DNA of 64,000 nucleotides from the NCBI GenBank assembly GCA_963422565.1, contig OY730228.1:124001-188000 (forward strand), read 5' to 3'. Source of the DNA: G963422565 sp963422565. Lineage in GTDB: Bacteria > Pseudomonadota > Alphaproteobacteria > MPNO01. The notes under the pieces were generated by a model that did not search any database, was not told where the DNA came from, and was given only the letters and a program-made list of their open reading frames with translations. Below, in pieces: positions 39,096-47,085 of this stretch. A program made the position numbers and the translations under genes. Positions within the stretch are counted from its first letter, which is position 1. Each line of letters starts with the position of its first letter.

Positions 39096-40046
39096 TCAGC
39101 GCGTTTCGACGGCCACACCCGGCGTCTTGCGCCGTGCCTGGCCTCCTTCGGGGATGCCGTCGACCAGATGCCACTCGGAAAACCGGCCGGTACGGAATAC
39201 CGTCGGTTTCCAGTTCGCGGTCACATGGTCCGAATCGGCATAGTACTCGACCGCACCCTCGCAAGGGCTCTCGAAATACCAGAAATAGGCCGAGGAGACC
39301 GGGTGGCGGCCGGGACCGACCCGTGTCTTCCAGCCATTGCGGTCGACATGGAGGCCGCCGGCGAACACTTCGTGGACGTCCCGAACCTCGAAGGCGACAT
39401 GATCGAACGCGGTCTTTCCGTCCCGGCTCCGGATCAGGAACAGGTTGTGGTGGTCCTCTTCCTCGGCGCAGCGCAAGAACGCCGCGGCCCCGCCAGCGTA
39501 GCGGTCCGAGACCGGGAAGCCGAGTCGGCCGCAATAGAAGGCTTCGGCGGCCTCGATGTCGGGCAGGACGAAACCGATATGGCCCATGCGGATCGGCCGT
39601 GTCCGGCTATAGATCGGCGCTCGTCGGTCGATACGCTCGATCCTGTCGAAGCCGTTGACGGCGGCGCGGGGCGCTTCGACATCGCTCGACGATCTCCAGA
39701 CGCGAAATCCGACCGCGATATTGCCGGGACCGGTGCAATGGAGCGTGCCGTCGTCGTCCATCCGCGTTTCGCGATCGCGCGCGATCTCCCGCCGGACGGC
39801 GGCGAGGGCGTCCTCGGTCGCGACGCCCCAGACGACCTCGCGGAAATGCATTCCGGGCGCTGCCGGCGGCGGCGGCCCCTCGGCGGTCTCCGGCTGGACG
39901 GTGATTCGGGAGCCGACGGCCGTTTCGAACACCGCCGCGCTGCCTGTGCTGCCGACCCCGTTCAGCCCCCAATCGCTGTAGAACCGCTGCGCCGTCTTCA
40001 TGTCCGGGGTCGAGAAGACGAGCGCATGAATGCCGGTGAAGTCCAT
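39096..40046 (-). CDS. Two-domain VOC protein, putative extradiol dioxygenase (I)
   Basis: This is a 316-residue protein of two tandem VOC domains, the architecture of type I extradiol ring-cleaving dioxygenases. In the C-terminal domain the three iron-ligand positions are occupied: H155 (MGHIGFV), H215 (FDHVAFEV) and E266 (AVEYYAD). The N-terminal domain lacks an equivalent set, as in true extradiol enzymes. Ring cleavage of a catechol-type compound is therefore plausible; VOC folds also serve other roles. It lies 12 bases upstream of the Rieske gene and 17 bases from a second, similar VOC gene. Confidence 0.8.
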   Translation of the reverse strand: MDFTGIHALVFSTPDMKTAQRFYSDWGLNGVGSTGSAAVFETAVGSRITVQPETAEGPPPPAAPGMHFREVVWGVATEDALAAVRREIARDRETRMDDDGTLHCTGPGNIAVGFRVWRSSSDVEAPRAAVNGFDRIERIDRRAPIYSRTRPIRMGHIGFVLPDIEAAEAFYCGRLGFPVSDRYAGGAAAFLRCAEEEDHHNLFLIRSRDGKTAFDHVAFEVRDVHEVFAGGLHVDRNGWKTRVGPGRHPVSSAYFWYFESPCEGAVEYYADSDHVTANWKPTVFRTGRFSEWHLVDGIPEGGQARRKTPGVAVETR

Positions 40047-40063
40047 GGAATCCGTCCTCCTCT

Positions 40064-40969
40064 TCACGCGGCCGAGGGCGGGACGAAGGCGATCGTGTCG
40101 TGCGCCGCGCGCATTCTGCGGGACGGCGGATCGGTCACTCCCCATTGGTCGGTTCGGTTCCCGACGAAACTCCAATCCTCCGGGCCGCCGGTCGGATAGG
40201 ACTCGTCCACCTGCTCGACCTCGGCGGTGTACTCGATGACGAAACCCTCGGGCGCCAGGAAATAGGCGAACACGTTGTTTCCCGGCCCGTGCCGGCCGAT
40301 TCCCCATTCGATCGGAAAGCCAGCGTCGCGCATGCGGCCGGCCCCGCGCATCACCGACTCGAGATCGGGCATCTCGAAGGCGACGTGATGGAGCGTCGGG
40401 AGCTCCGAATCGCCGAGCGCGATCGAATGGTGGTCGTTGTTACAGCGCAGGAAGCAGAGCGTGCGGGTGCGGTCGCTGATCCTGAACCCGAGCGCGTCCC
40501 TGAAGAACGCGATCGACCCCTCCATGTCGCCCGCATTCAGGACGCAGTGCGAAACCTTGCTGGGTCTGTCGGCGACATCGCCCTCGGGCGCATGAGTCGC
40601 GGCGCCGGCGGTCACGGAAAACTGCCGGCCTTCCGGGTCCCTGAACTCGAACCCGTAACCGCCGCCCGGCCGCGGCACCGGGCCGGGCGCGCCGACCGCC
40701 GGCAGCCTTCGTTCGGCGAGCCGGCCGCGGAGCGCATCGACCGCGTCCCGGCCCGGTGCCGTCAGGTTGATTCGCAGCAGGGCCGGCGCATCTCCCCGGT
40801 GGAGCGCCAGGATATAGCGGTCCGGCCCGGTGCCGCGGAAATAGCGCACGCCGTTCTCGCCCTCGATTTCCTCGAGCGCCCAGGTCTCGGTGTAGAAGGC
40901 GGCGGCGCGGTCTACGTCCCGCACGGCGAATTCGATGCTCGATACGCCCGTCACGCGTGCTTCGGTCAT
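40064..40969 (-). CDS. Two-domain VOC protein, putative extradiol dioxygenase (II)
   Basis: This is a 301-residue protein of two VOC domains, a diverged tandem neighbour of the previous gene. Ligand positions in the second domain are H141 (VSHCVLN), H195 (LHHVAFEM) and E246 (VIEYTAEVE), as in extradiol dioxygenases. A FLRCNNDHHSIAL region between the ligands parallels the FLRCAEEEDHHNLFLI of its neighbour. Two adjacent copies may act on successive or alternative catechols. Transcribed first in the minus-strand run, it diverges from the HsaA-like monooxygenase gene with a 125-base intergenic gap. Confidence 0.8.
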   Translation of the reverse strand: MTEARVTGVSSIEFAVRDVDRAAAFYTETWALEEIEGENGVRYFRGTGPDRYILALHRGDAPALLRINLTAPGRDAVDALRGRLAERRLPAVGAPGPVPRPGGGYGFEFRDPEGRQFSVTAGAATHAPEGDVADRPSKVSHCVLNAGDMEGSIAFFRDALGFRISDRTRTLCFLRCNNDHHSIALGDSELPTLHHVAFEMPDLESVMRGAGRMRDAGFPIEWGIGRHGPGNNVFAYFLAPEGFVIEYTAEVEQVDESYPTGGPEDWSFVGNRTDQWGVTDPPSRRMRAAHDTIAFVPPSAA

Positions 40970-41094
40970 GGTCGGCTCCAATGGTTGTGACGACGGGTTC
41001 CCTGGGACGCGCCAGGCTGCGAATGTTACGACGGATCGTCGGCGCCGCCCAGAGCGTACGCGTCCGAGCGGCGGACCGGCGGAGAGGGAAAAGG

Positions 41095-42261
41095 ATGGAC
41101 GCCGAAGGGATACTCGCTGCCGCGCGTTCGATGTTCGCCGACCTGCGCACCCGCGCCGCGGAGACCGAGGCCCATCGGCGTTTGCTGCCCGCCACCGATC
41201 GCGCCTTCCGTCGGGCCGGCTTCTACCGCGTGATGCAGCCGCGCCGCTTCGGCGGGCTGGAACTGCCGTTCGGAATCCAGACGGATCTGTCTCTGGAGCT
41301 CGCCCGGGCGTGCCCGTCGAGCGGCTGGGTCGCCGCGATCCTCGCCTGTCACGGCTGGATGTTGGGCATGCTGCCGGGCGAGGCGCAGCAGGATGTCTGG
41401 GGTGCCGATCCCGACGCCGCGGTCGCGTCCTCCTTTCTGTGCCGGACTCCCGACGCCGCACGCGTGCCCGGCGGACTCAAGCTGACCGGCCGCTGGGAAT
41501 TCTCCAGCGGCATCGACTATTGCGGGTGGGTGATGCTGCTCGTCCGGTTGCCCGAGGACGGGGGCGGCCAGCCGTCGGCCTTATTCGCCCTGATCCCGTC
41601 GACCGATTGCCGGATCGAGGATTGCTGGCGCGCGACGGGGCTGGCCGGGACCGGAAGCAACGACCTCCATCTCGAAGACGTCTTCGTGCCCGAGCATCGG
41701 CTCGCCAGTCTCCGCGAGATGTGCGACGGCAAGGCGCCCGGACGTCTGGTCAATGACGGCTATCTCTACCGTTTGCCGCAGCTCGCAGTGTTCTCGTTCA
41801 ACCTCGTCGGTACCGTCATCGGCGCAGCGCGGGGCGGGCTGGAGGCGATTGTCGCCGAGATCCGCGAGAAGCGCTCGGGGATCGGCGCCCGACTGGCTGA
41901 GCAGCAGAGCGTGCAGCTTCGCATCGCCGAATCTCTCGCCGATATCGACGCCGCGTTCGCCGTCGTCGACCGCAACCGTCACGAGGTCATTCGCTGGGGC
42001 GAGGCGGGCGACATGCCGGCTGTCGAGCAGCGCGCCCGATACCGTCGCGACAACGGCTACGCGGCGATGCTGTGTTGCCGGGCGATCGATCGCGTGATGC
42101 CGATCACCGGCGCTGCCGGGCTCGCCGTCGACCATCCGGTCAACCGGGCTTGGCGCGATACCCATGCCGCGGCCCGCCATATCGCCCTGACCTGGGACAT
42201 CCAGGGCGCCATTCACGGGGCGGTCGCGCTCGGCCGGCCTTGCCCGGATCCCTTCGTCTGA
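41095..42261 (+). CDS. Acyl-CoA dehydrogenase-fold (HsaA-like, group D) flavin monooxygenase
   Basis: This is a 388-residue paralogue of the protein at 12734-13948. Shared blocks include RRFGGLELPF, CPSSGWVAAILACHGWMLGMLP, LTGRWEFSSGIDYCGWV, GLAGTGSNDLHLEDVFVPEHR and GAAGLAVDHPVNRAWRDTHAAARH. It matches the oxygenase component of two-component phenol-type hydroxylases (HsaA, HpaB group). Reduced flavin would come from a separate reductase. GGAGAGGG lies before the ATG at 41095. It diverges from the VOC/Rieske run, so both directions may share a regulator site in the 125-base gap; none was identified. Confidence 0.83.
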   Translation: MDAEGILAAARSMFADLRTRAAETEAHRRLLPATDRAFRRAGFYRVMQPRRFGGLELPFGIQTDLSLELARACPSSGWVAAILACHGWMLGMLPGEAQQDVWGADPDAAVASSFLCRTPDAARVPGGLKLTGRWEFSSGIDYCGWVMLLVRLPEDGGGQPSALFALIPSTDCRIEDCWRATGLAGTGSNDLHLEDVFVPEHRLASLREMCDGKAPGRLVNDGYLYRLPQLAVFSFNLVGTVIGAARGGLEAIVAEIREKRSGIGARLAEQQSVQLRIAESLADIDAAFAVVDRNRHEVIRWGEAGDMPAVEQRARYRRDNGYAAMLCCRAIDRVMPITGAAGLAVDHPVNRAWRDTHAAARHIALTWDIQGAIHGAVALGRPCPDPFV

Positions 42262-42270
42262 CGCAGGACG

Positions 42271-42672
42271 CTACTTACTGGTCCCGACCCAGCCGTTCTG
42301 CGAGATGTCGAAGATGGTGCCGTCGGGGTCGCGGTACTTCTTCTCGTAGTAGAGCGACTCCTTGTCCACTGGCAGATCGAGAAAGAAGCTGCCGCCATGG
42401 GCTTCGATCGTCGCTTCGGCCTTCGAAAGGTCGTCGACCCAGAAGCCGAAATGGTGGACCCCGACATAATCTTTGCCACGCTCCTCGCCGGCAGCTTCGT
42501 CCGTCTTGTAGTCGAGAATCGCGAGGTTGACGACTCCGTCCGAGAGATATACCCCGTTGGCAATGGACGACTCCGAGGTGCCGATCCGCTTCATTTCGAA
42601 GACATCCTCGTAGAATTTCGCGGTCGCCTCCACATCGTTGCAGGCGATCGCGAGATGACGCAGCTTGGCCAT
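42271..42672 (-). CDS. VOC family protein (glyoxalase-like, single domain)
   Basis: This is a 133-residue VOC protein. Ligand candidates are His in LRHLAIACND (start), HHFGFWVDD mid-protein and a 'DPDGTIFDISQ' segment near the C-terminus where an acidic residue follows. It lacks a clear lactoylglutathione-lyase signature but has the same fold, so the reaction is open. It converges on the monooxygenase gene with nine bases between and is flanked by the gamma-glutamyltransferase gene on the other side. Confidence 0.85.
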   Translation of the reverse strand: MAKLRHLAIACNDVEATAKFYEDVFEMKRIGTSESSIANGVYLSDGVVNLAILDYKTDEAAGEERGKDYVGVHHFGFWVDDLSKAEATIEAHGGSFFLDLPVDKESLYYEKKYRDPDGTIFDISQNGWVGTSK

Positions 42673-42733
42673 TCGCGGTCCTTTCCGTGTGCGGGGAAAC
42701 TGCCCGAAAGTCTACGCGCTGCCGGATGCGCGC

Positions 42734-44320
42734 TCAATAGCCCAACGCGCAGCCGTCCTTCCGCGGATCCGAGCCTCCGGCGAGGACTCCCGCGTCGCCG
42801 TCGATCAGAATCGCTTGGCCGCCGCCGAGGGGCGCCCCGGCCGGGTGCACGACATGGCCGCGCGCCGCCAATCCGTCGGCGGTGTCCTGCGGCACGGCGC
42901 TCTCCAGCGCCAGCGCCCCGCCGAAATGGAAAATTCGTGGCGCGTCGATCGCCTGTTGGATGTCGAGCCCGGCATCGAGCAGATTGCTAAGCAGATGCGC
43001 GTGGCCGAACGGCTGGTAATGGCCGCCCATGACGCCGAACGGCATGACCGCTCGCCCGTTCCGCATCGCCATGCCGGGCATGATGGTGTGCATGGCGCGC
43101 TTCGCCGGGCCGATGGCGTTGGGATGGCCGTGCTTCACCAGGAAGCTGCTGCCCCGGTTCTGGAACAGAACGCCCGTCTCGGCGTCGGCGATGCCGGCAC
43201 CGAACAGCGCGAAGAGCGAGTTGATGAAGCTGATCGCGTTGCCCCGGTCGTCGACGACCGCGAGATAGACGGTGTCCGACCCGCCGCCGATCGGGCTGTC
43301 GGGCAGCGAATCCATCGCCCGATCCAGGCTGATATGGCGTCGGAGATCTGCCGCGTAGCTCTTCGACAAGAGGTCTCGAATCGGGAGCCTCGTCGCCTCC
43401 GGATCGCCGAGAAACCGGTCGCGGTCGTGGTAGGCGAGGCGGCCCGCCTCCGCCTCGATATGCAGCCGAACCGGATCCATCGCCTCCCGCCCGGCGAGGT
43501 CAAAACCCTCCATGATGTTGAGCATGAGAAGCGCCGTCAGGCCCTGGCCGTTGGGCGGGCACTCATGAATCTCGTAGCCACGGTAGTCGGTCGAGATCGG
43601 CGCGGTGTAATCGCCCCGATGGGCGGCGAAGTCCGCGGTCGTGTGGAGACCGCCATGGGCTTTGAGGGTCGCGACCATCGCCTCGGCGAGCCGACCCGTG
43701 TAGAAGGCGCGGGCTCCGTTCCGCGCGATATGTTCGAGGGTGGCCGACAGGGCGGGCTGTCGGTGGATATCGCCGGCGCGGTAGGCGCGCCCGCCCCGCA
43801 GATAGATCCGCCGAGTCTCGGCGGTTGCGTTCAGCAGGTCGACATGCTGCGCCCAGTCATAGGCGACGCGCGGATGGACGGGCGCCCCGTCCGCCGCCAA
43901 TCGGATCGCCGGCAGGAGCAGCGCGCCGAACTCCTTGCGCCCGTGATCGGCGGTCAGCCGTTCCCATGCCTCCAGCGCGCCGGGCACGGTCACCGCGTGG
44001 GCGCCGCCGACCGGCATCGCCGCGAAACCATGGTCGGCGTACCAGTCGAACGCCGCCGCCCCTGGGCTCCGTCCGGATCCGTTATAGGCGAGGATGTCGC
44101 CGTCGGCCGGCGCGTAGAGTACGAAGCAGTCGCCGCCGATCCCCGTCATATGGGGCTCGACCACCCCGAGAACGGCGGCTGCGCAGACCGCCGCGTCGAC
44201 GGCGTTGCCGCCCGCCTTGAGGGTCTCGACGGCCGCCAGCGTGGCCATCGGATGGGACGTCGCTGCCATCGCGGAACCGGCGTAGACGGCGGATCGACCG
44301 GGGCGTTCGAAATCGCGCAT
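42734..44320 (-). CDS. Gamma-glutamyltransferase family protein
   Basis: This is a 528-residue N-terminal nucleophile hydrolase precursor. Autoprocessing should occur at Thr350 (GGGSDT-VYLAVVDDRGN), giving large and small subunits. Also present are GGNAVDAAVCAAAVLGVVEPHMTGIGGDCF and the PNGQGLTALLMLNIMEG region. There is no signal peptide, so it is a cytoplasmic type; many such proteins act as amide hydrolases or in gamma-glutamyl compound turnover rather than on glutathione. Sixteen bases separate it from the upstream dehydrogenase gene. It may take part in glutathione-adduct or amide metabolism in this cluster. Confidence 0.9.
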   Translation of the reverse strand: MRDFERPGRSAVYAGSAMAATSHPMATLAAVETLKAGGNAVDAAVCAAAVLGVVEPHMTGIGGDCFVLYAPADGDILAYNGSGRSPGAAAFDWYADHGFAAMPVGGAHAVTVPGALEAWERLTADHGRKEFGALLLPAIRLAADGAPVHPRVAYDWAQHVDLLNATAETRRIYLRGGRAYRAGDIHRQPALSATLEHIARNGARAFYTGRLAEAMVATLKAHGGLHTTADFAAHRGDYTAPISTDYRGYEIHECPPNGQGLTALLMLNIMEGFDLAGREAMDPVRLHIEAEAGRLAYHDRDRFLGDPEATRLPIRDLLSKSYAADLRRHISLDRAMDSLPDSPIGGGSDTVYLAVVDDRGNAISFINSLFALFGAGIADAETGVLFQNRGSSFLVKHGHPNAIGPAKRAMHTIMPGMAMRNGRAVMPFGVMGGHYQPFGHAHLLSNLLDAGLDIQQAIDAPRIFHFGGALALESAVPQDTADGLAARGHVVHPAGAPLGGGQAILIDGDAGVLAGGSDPRKDGCALGY

Positions 44321-44336
44321 GTTTGGGCCTCCCCGT

Positions 44337-45266
44337 TCAATATCCGACCGCCGGATCGACGATGTCCAGAAGGTCCGCGCCGTGCCGGCTGCGGCCGATA
44401 TTCTCGACCACGCGCGCGACGACCGTGCGCGGGTCGGCGACGCTCGCGATATGCGGGGTCACGGTGACTGCCCGGTGGTTCCAGAATGGATGATCGGCCG
44501 GGAGCGGCTCGGTCCGGAAGACATCCAGCGTCGCCGCGGAGAGCCGTCCCGAGGCGAGCGCGTCCAGCAGGTCTCCCTCGACCAGATGGGAGCCTCTGCC
44601 CGCATTGATGACGACGGCGCCGCGCGGCAGGGCGGCGAACAGATCGGCGTTCAGTACGCCTTCGAGCGCCGGGGTGAGCGGCAGCAGGTTGATCAGATAC
44701 TCGCTGCGGCGGACCAGCGGCCGCCGACCTTCCGGCCCGTGGAAGCATGTCACGCCGGGCAGGTTCTTGCGCGTTCGGCTCCAGCCGGCGACATCGAAGC
44801 CGAGGCCGGCGAGGGCGGCTGCGGCGGCGCCGCCGAGCACGCCCAGCCCCAGGATTCCGACCCTCCGATCGGCGGAGGACGGCTGGCGCCGCTCTTCCCA
44901 GCGCCCGGCCGCCTGCGCCGCCGCATATCCCTCGTGCTGACGGTGGTAGCGGAGAACATGGAACAGGACGTATTCGGTCATGCGCGCGGTGAGGTTGACG
45001 TCGATCACCCGGGTGATCGGCACGGTTCGGGGTAGATCGGGATCGCTGAACAGGTGATCGACGCCGGCGCCGAGAGAGAAGATCGCGCGCAGCCCGGTCA
45101 AGGACGCAAGCAAGCCCGGAGGCGGCCGCCAGACGAGAGCGAACTCGATGTCCTCGACCGCGCCGACCTCCGGCCAGACCCGGATCTCGAGATCGGGCAA
45201 GCGACTGCGGATCTCCGCCGTCCACCAGTCCGCGGGGTCGATGTCCGACAGAAAGAGCAGGGTCAT
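44337..45266 (-). CDS. Glyoxylate/hydroxypyruvate reductase A-like 2-hydroxyacid dehydrogenase
   Basis: This is a 309-residue NAD(P)-linked 2-hydroxyacid dehydrogenase of the GhrA type. The Rossmann motif GLGVLGGAAAAAL is near residue 140. Catalytic residues are Arg in VINAGRGSHLVEGDL, Glu in FRTEPLPADHPFW and His in VTPHIAS. Reduction of glyoxylate or hydroxypyruvate is the known family activity, but here a 2-oxo acid from the catabolic block is possible. It is translated after the alpha/beta hydrolase gene (34 bases) and before the gamma-glutamyltransferase gene. Confidence 0.9.
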   Translation of the reverse strand: MTLLFLSDIDPADWWTAEIRSRLPDLEIRVWPEVGAVEDIEFALVWRPPPGLLASLTGLRAIFSLGAGVDHLFSDPDLPRTVPITRVIDVNLTARMTEYVLFHVLRYHRQHEGYAAAQAAGRWEERRQPSSADRRVGILGLGVLGGAAAAALAGLGFDVAGWSRTRKNLPGVTCFHGPEGRRPLVRRSEYLINLLPLTPALEGVLNADLFAALPRGAVVINAGRGSHLVEGDLLDALASGRLSAATLDVFRTEPLPADHPFWNHRAVTVTPHIASVADPRTVVARVVENIGRSRHGADLLDIVDPAVGY

Positions 45267-45300
45267 TCGATCGCCGTCCTCCGCGCCCGAGCGGGACGGT

Positions 45301-46185
45301 TCAGCGCCCGCCCAAAAGGAAATCTAGATGTATGCGGTTGAATTCCTCGGCGTCCTCGAACTGGGGCCAGTGGCCGCAATTCTCCATCACCACGAAGCGC
45401 GCGCCGGGGATCCCGCGGGCGAGCTCCTCGCCGACCGGCACCGCGGCGGTGGGGTCGTGGCTGGTCCAGAGGACGAGCGTCGGCGCCGTGATCGAGGCCC
45501 ATTGCGCGGCCGTCACCGCGAATCTCCTGCGGGCTTCGACGGTGTGGAGGCACAGCACCCGGCGGATTCCGGCCTTCATGTCCGCGGCGGAATAGATCCG
45601 CCGGCGGCTCGCGATCAGATCGTCATGCACGCAGGCCGGATCGTACATCAGCCATTCCAGCCGTTTGCGCACCCGGTCCCAATCCGGGTCGTCGACCGAG
45701 GCCTGGGTGGACGCGCGGAGGCTGGCGAGCGCCTCCGGCCGCACCCGTTCCGCACCTGCGGTGTTGAGCACCAGCCGATCGACCCGATCGGGGTGCGCGG
45801 CGGCGAAGGCGCCGGCCACCCAACCGCCCAGCGACTCGCCTGACAGCGAGGCCCGGTCCATTCCCACCGCGTCCATGAAGGCGATGAGATGGTCGAGATA
45901 GCGGGGAATCACATAGTCGTAATCCGGCTTGTCGGTGAAGCCGTGGCCCAGCATGTCTATCGCATACGTGTCGAAATGGACGCCGTGGGCGGCGAGGTTC
46001 CGCACATAGGCTTCGGCATGGCCGCCGGTGCCGTGGAGAAAGATCAGCCCGGGCTTGCCGGCGCCGCCGCTGCGGAGGAAGCGGGTCCGAACCCTGCCGG
46101 CGTCCGCATAGCCCTGCTCGAAGGCGGCGCCCTGCAGGTCCGACCAGATGCTCCGGAAGCGGTCCCCCCGTCCGTCAGTCTCCAT
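45301..46185 (-). CDS. Alpha/beta hydrolase, meta-cleavage product hydrolase-like
   Basis: This is a 294-residue hydrolase resembling HsaD/BphD-type C-C bond hydrolases. The nucleophile Ser118 is in GESLG (116-120), the oxyanion HG pair is in FLHGTGGHAEAY, and His272 is in ENCGHWPQFED. An Asp in SHDPTAAVPVGEEL is the probable third catalytic residue. These enzymes hydrolyse vinylogous 1,5-diketones made by extradiol cleavage, which fits the adjacent VOC and monooxygenase genes. The ATG at 46185 with AGGAAAG upstream is preferred; an in-frame ATG at 46284 is less likely. Generic esterase activity is the alternative. Confidence 0.85.
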   Translation of the reverse strand: METDGRGDRFRSIWSDLQGAAFEQGYADAGRVRTRFLRSGGAGKPGLIFLHGTGGHAEAYVRNLAAHGVHFDTYAIDMLGHGFTDKPDYDYVIPRYLDHLIAFMDAVGMDRASLSGESLGGWVAGAFAAAHPDRVDRLVLNTAGAERVRPEALASLRASTQASVDDPDWDRVRKRLEWLMYDPACVHDDLIASRRRIYSAADMKAGIRRVLCLHTVEARRRFAVTAAQWASITAPTLVLWTSHDPTAAVPVGEELARGIPGARFVVMENCGHWPQFEDAEEFNRIHLDFLLGGR

Positions 46186-46339
46186 ACGGTCTGCTTTCCT
46201 TGCTTCCGGCGGCTGCCGAGGGGATGTGCCGCCGCAGGACGACGAGAAGGCATAGTTGTCGGCGAGCCCGCAGAGACCCGCCAAGAGGCTGTGCCGAACG
46301 ATACGGGCTTGCCGGCGGGCCGTTCTCGGTCCGGGTGCG

Positions 46340-46370
46340 GACGCCGGGCGGGGAGCGCCCGCCCGGCGTC
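46340..46370 (-). terminator. GC-rich hairpin after PuuD-type gene
   Basis: GACGCCGGGCGGG (46340-46352) pairs perfectly with CCCGCCCGGCGTC (46358-46370) around a five-base loop. It lies 14 bases past the minus-strand stop at 46384. No T-run follows, so it is a hairpin-type transcript end, not a textbook terminator. Confidence 0.5.
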
Positions 46371-46383
46371 ATCCAATGAAGGC

Positions 46384-46989
46384 CTAGAACAGGTTCTGCG
46401 CCGACGTCATGGCGTAGAGCATCGGGATCGACAACAGCGTGTTGGTGCGCGAGAACAGCATCGCCCGGCGCCCGGCGGCGGCCTTGGCGGCGGCCTCGGC
46501 ATCGACGATTCCGAGGGCGATCTTTTGGGCCGGCCAGATGATGAACCAGACGTTGAACCACATGATCGTGCCCAGCCACATCCCGATGCCGATCAGAGTG
46601 TGTTTGGCGACGCCGTCGGTCAGCCCGATCAGGATCGCCTCGACGAGATAGCCGTTCAGGAGCGCCAGGATCAACCCGGTGACGATCGTCCACATCGCGC
46701 CCCAACGGAACCAGAACAGGGCCGCCGGCGCGATGACGCCGGTGATCGCCGGGCGCTGCGCCGCATCGATCTTGGGCATGTTGGGAATCTGGACGAAGTT
46801 GAAATAGTAGAGGATGCCGATCCACATGATCCCGCCGAGGACATGCAGCCAGCGAAACAGGAACGACCACCATGCCATATCCAGCGCCAGCCCTTCGCCG
46901 TGCCAGAGCAATACGACGATCACCAGCAGCACGGCCAACACGACGCCCGCGACGATCGTGTTGTTGAGGTTCTCGAGAATCTTTGCCAT
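46384..46989 (-). CDS. Urate hydroxylase PuuD-type membrane domain protein
   Basis: This is a 201-residue protein with about four membrane helices. WLHVLGGIMWIGILYYFNFVQIPNMPKI is the most distinctive block and matches the N-terminal membrane domain of PuuD-type urate hydroxylases (DUF989). Full PuuD has a C-terminal cytochrome c domain, which is absent here, so activity is doubtful; short forms like this occur widely in alphaproteobacteria. No other purine-degradation gene is visible. The ATG at 46989 with GGGGAAG upstream is preferred over a GTG three bases earlier. Confidence 0.75.
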   Translation of the reverse strand: MAKILENLNNTIVAGVVLAVLLVIVVLLWHGEGLALDMAWWSFLFRWLHVLGGIMWIGILYYFNFVQIPNMPKIDAAQRPAITGVIAPAALFWFRWGAMWTIVTGLILALLNGYLVEAILIGLTDGVAKHTLIGIGMWLGTIMWFNVWFIIWPAQKIALGIVDAEAAAKAAAGRRAMLFSRTNTLLSIPMLYAMTSAQNLF

Positions 46990-47085
46990 CACACTTCCCC
47001 GGTTGGATCGCGCCGCTGCGGCAAGCGCCCCGACGCCAGGACGATCATAAGAACGCCAACAGTTTCGATCCGATCATGGATCGGG

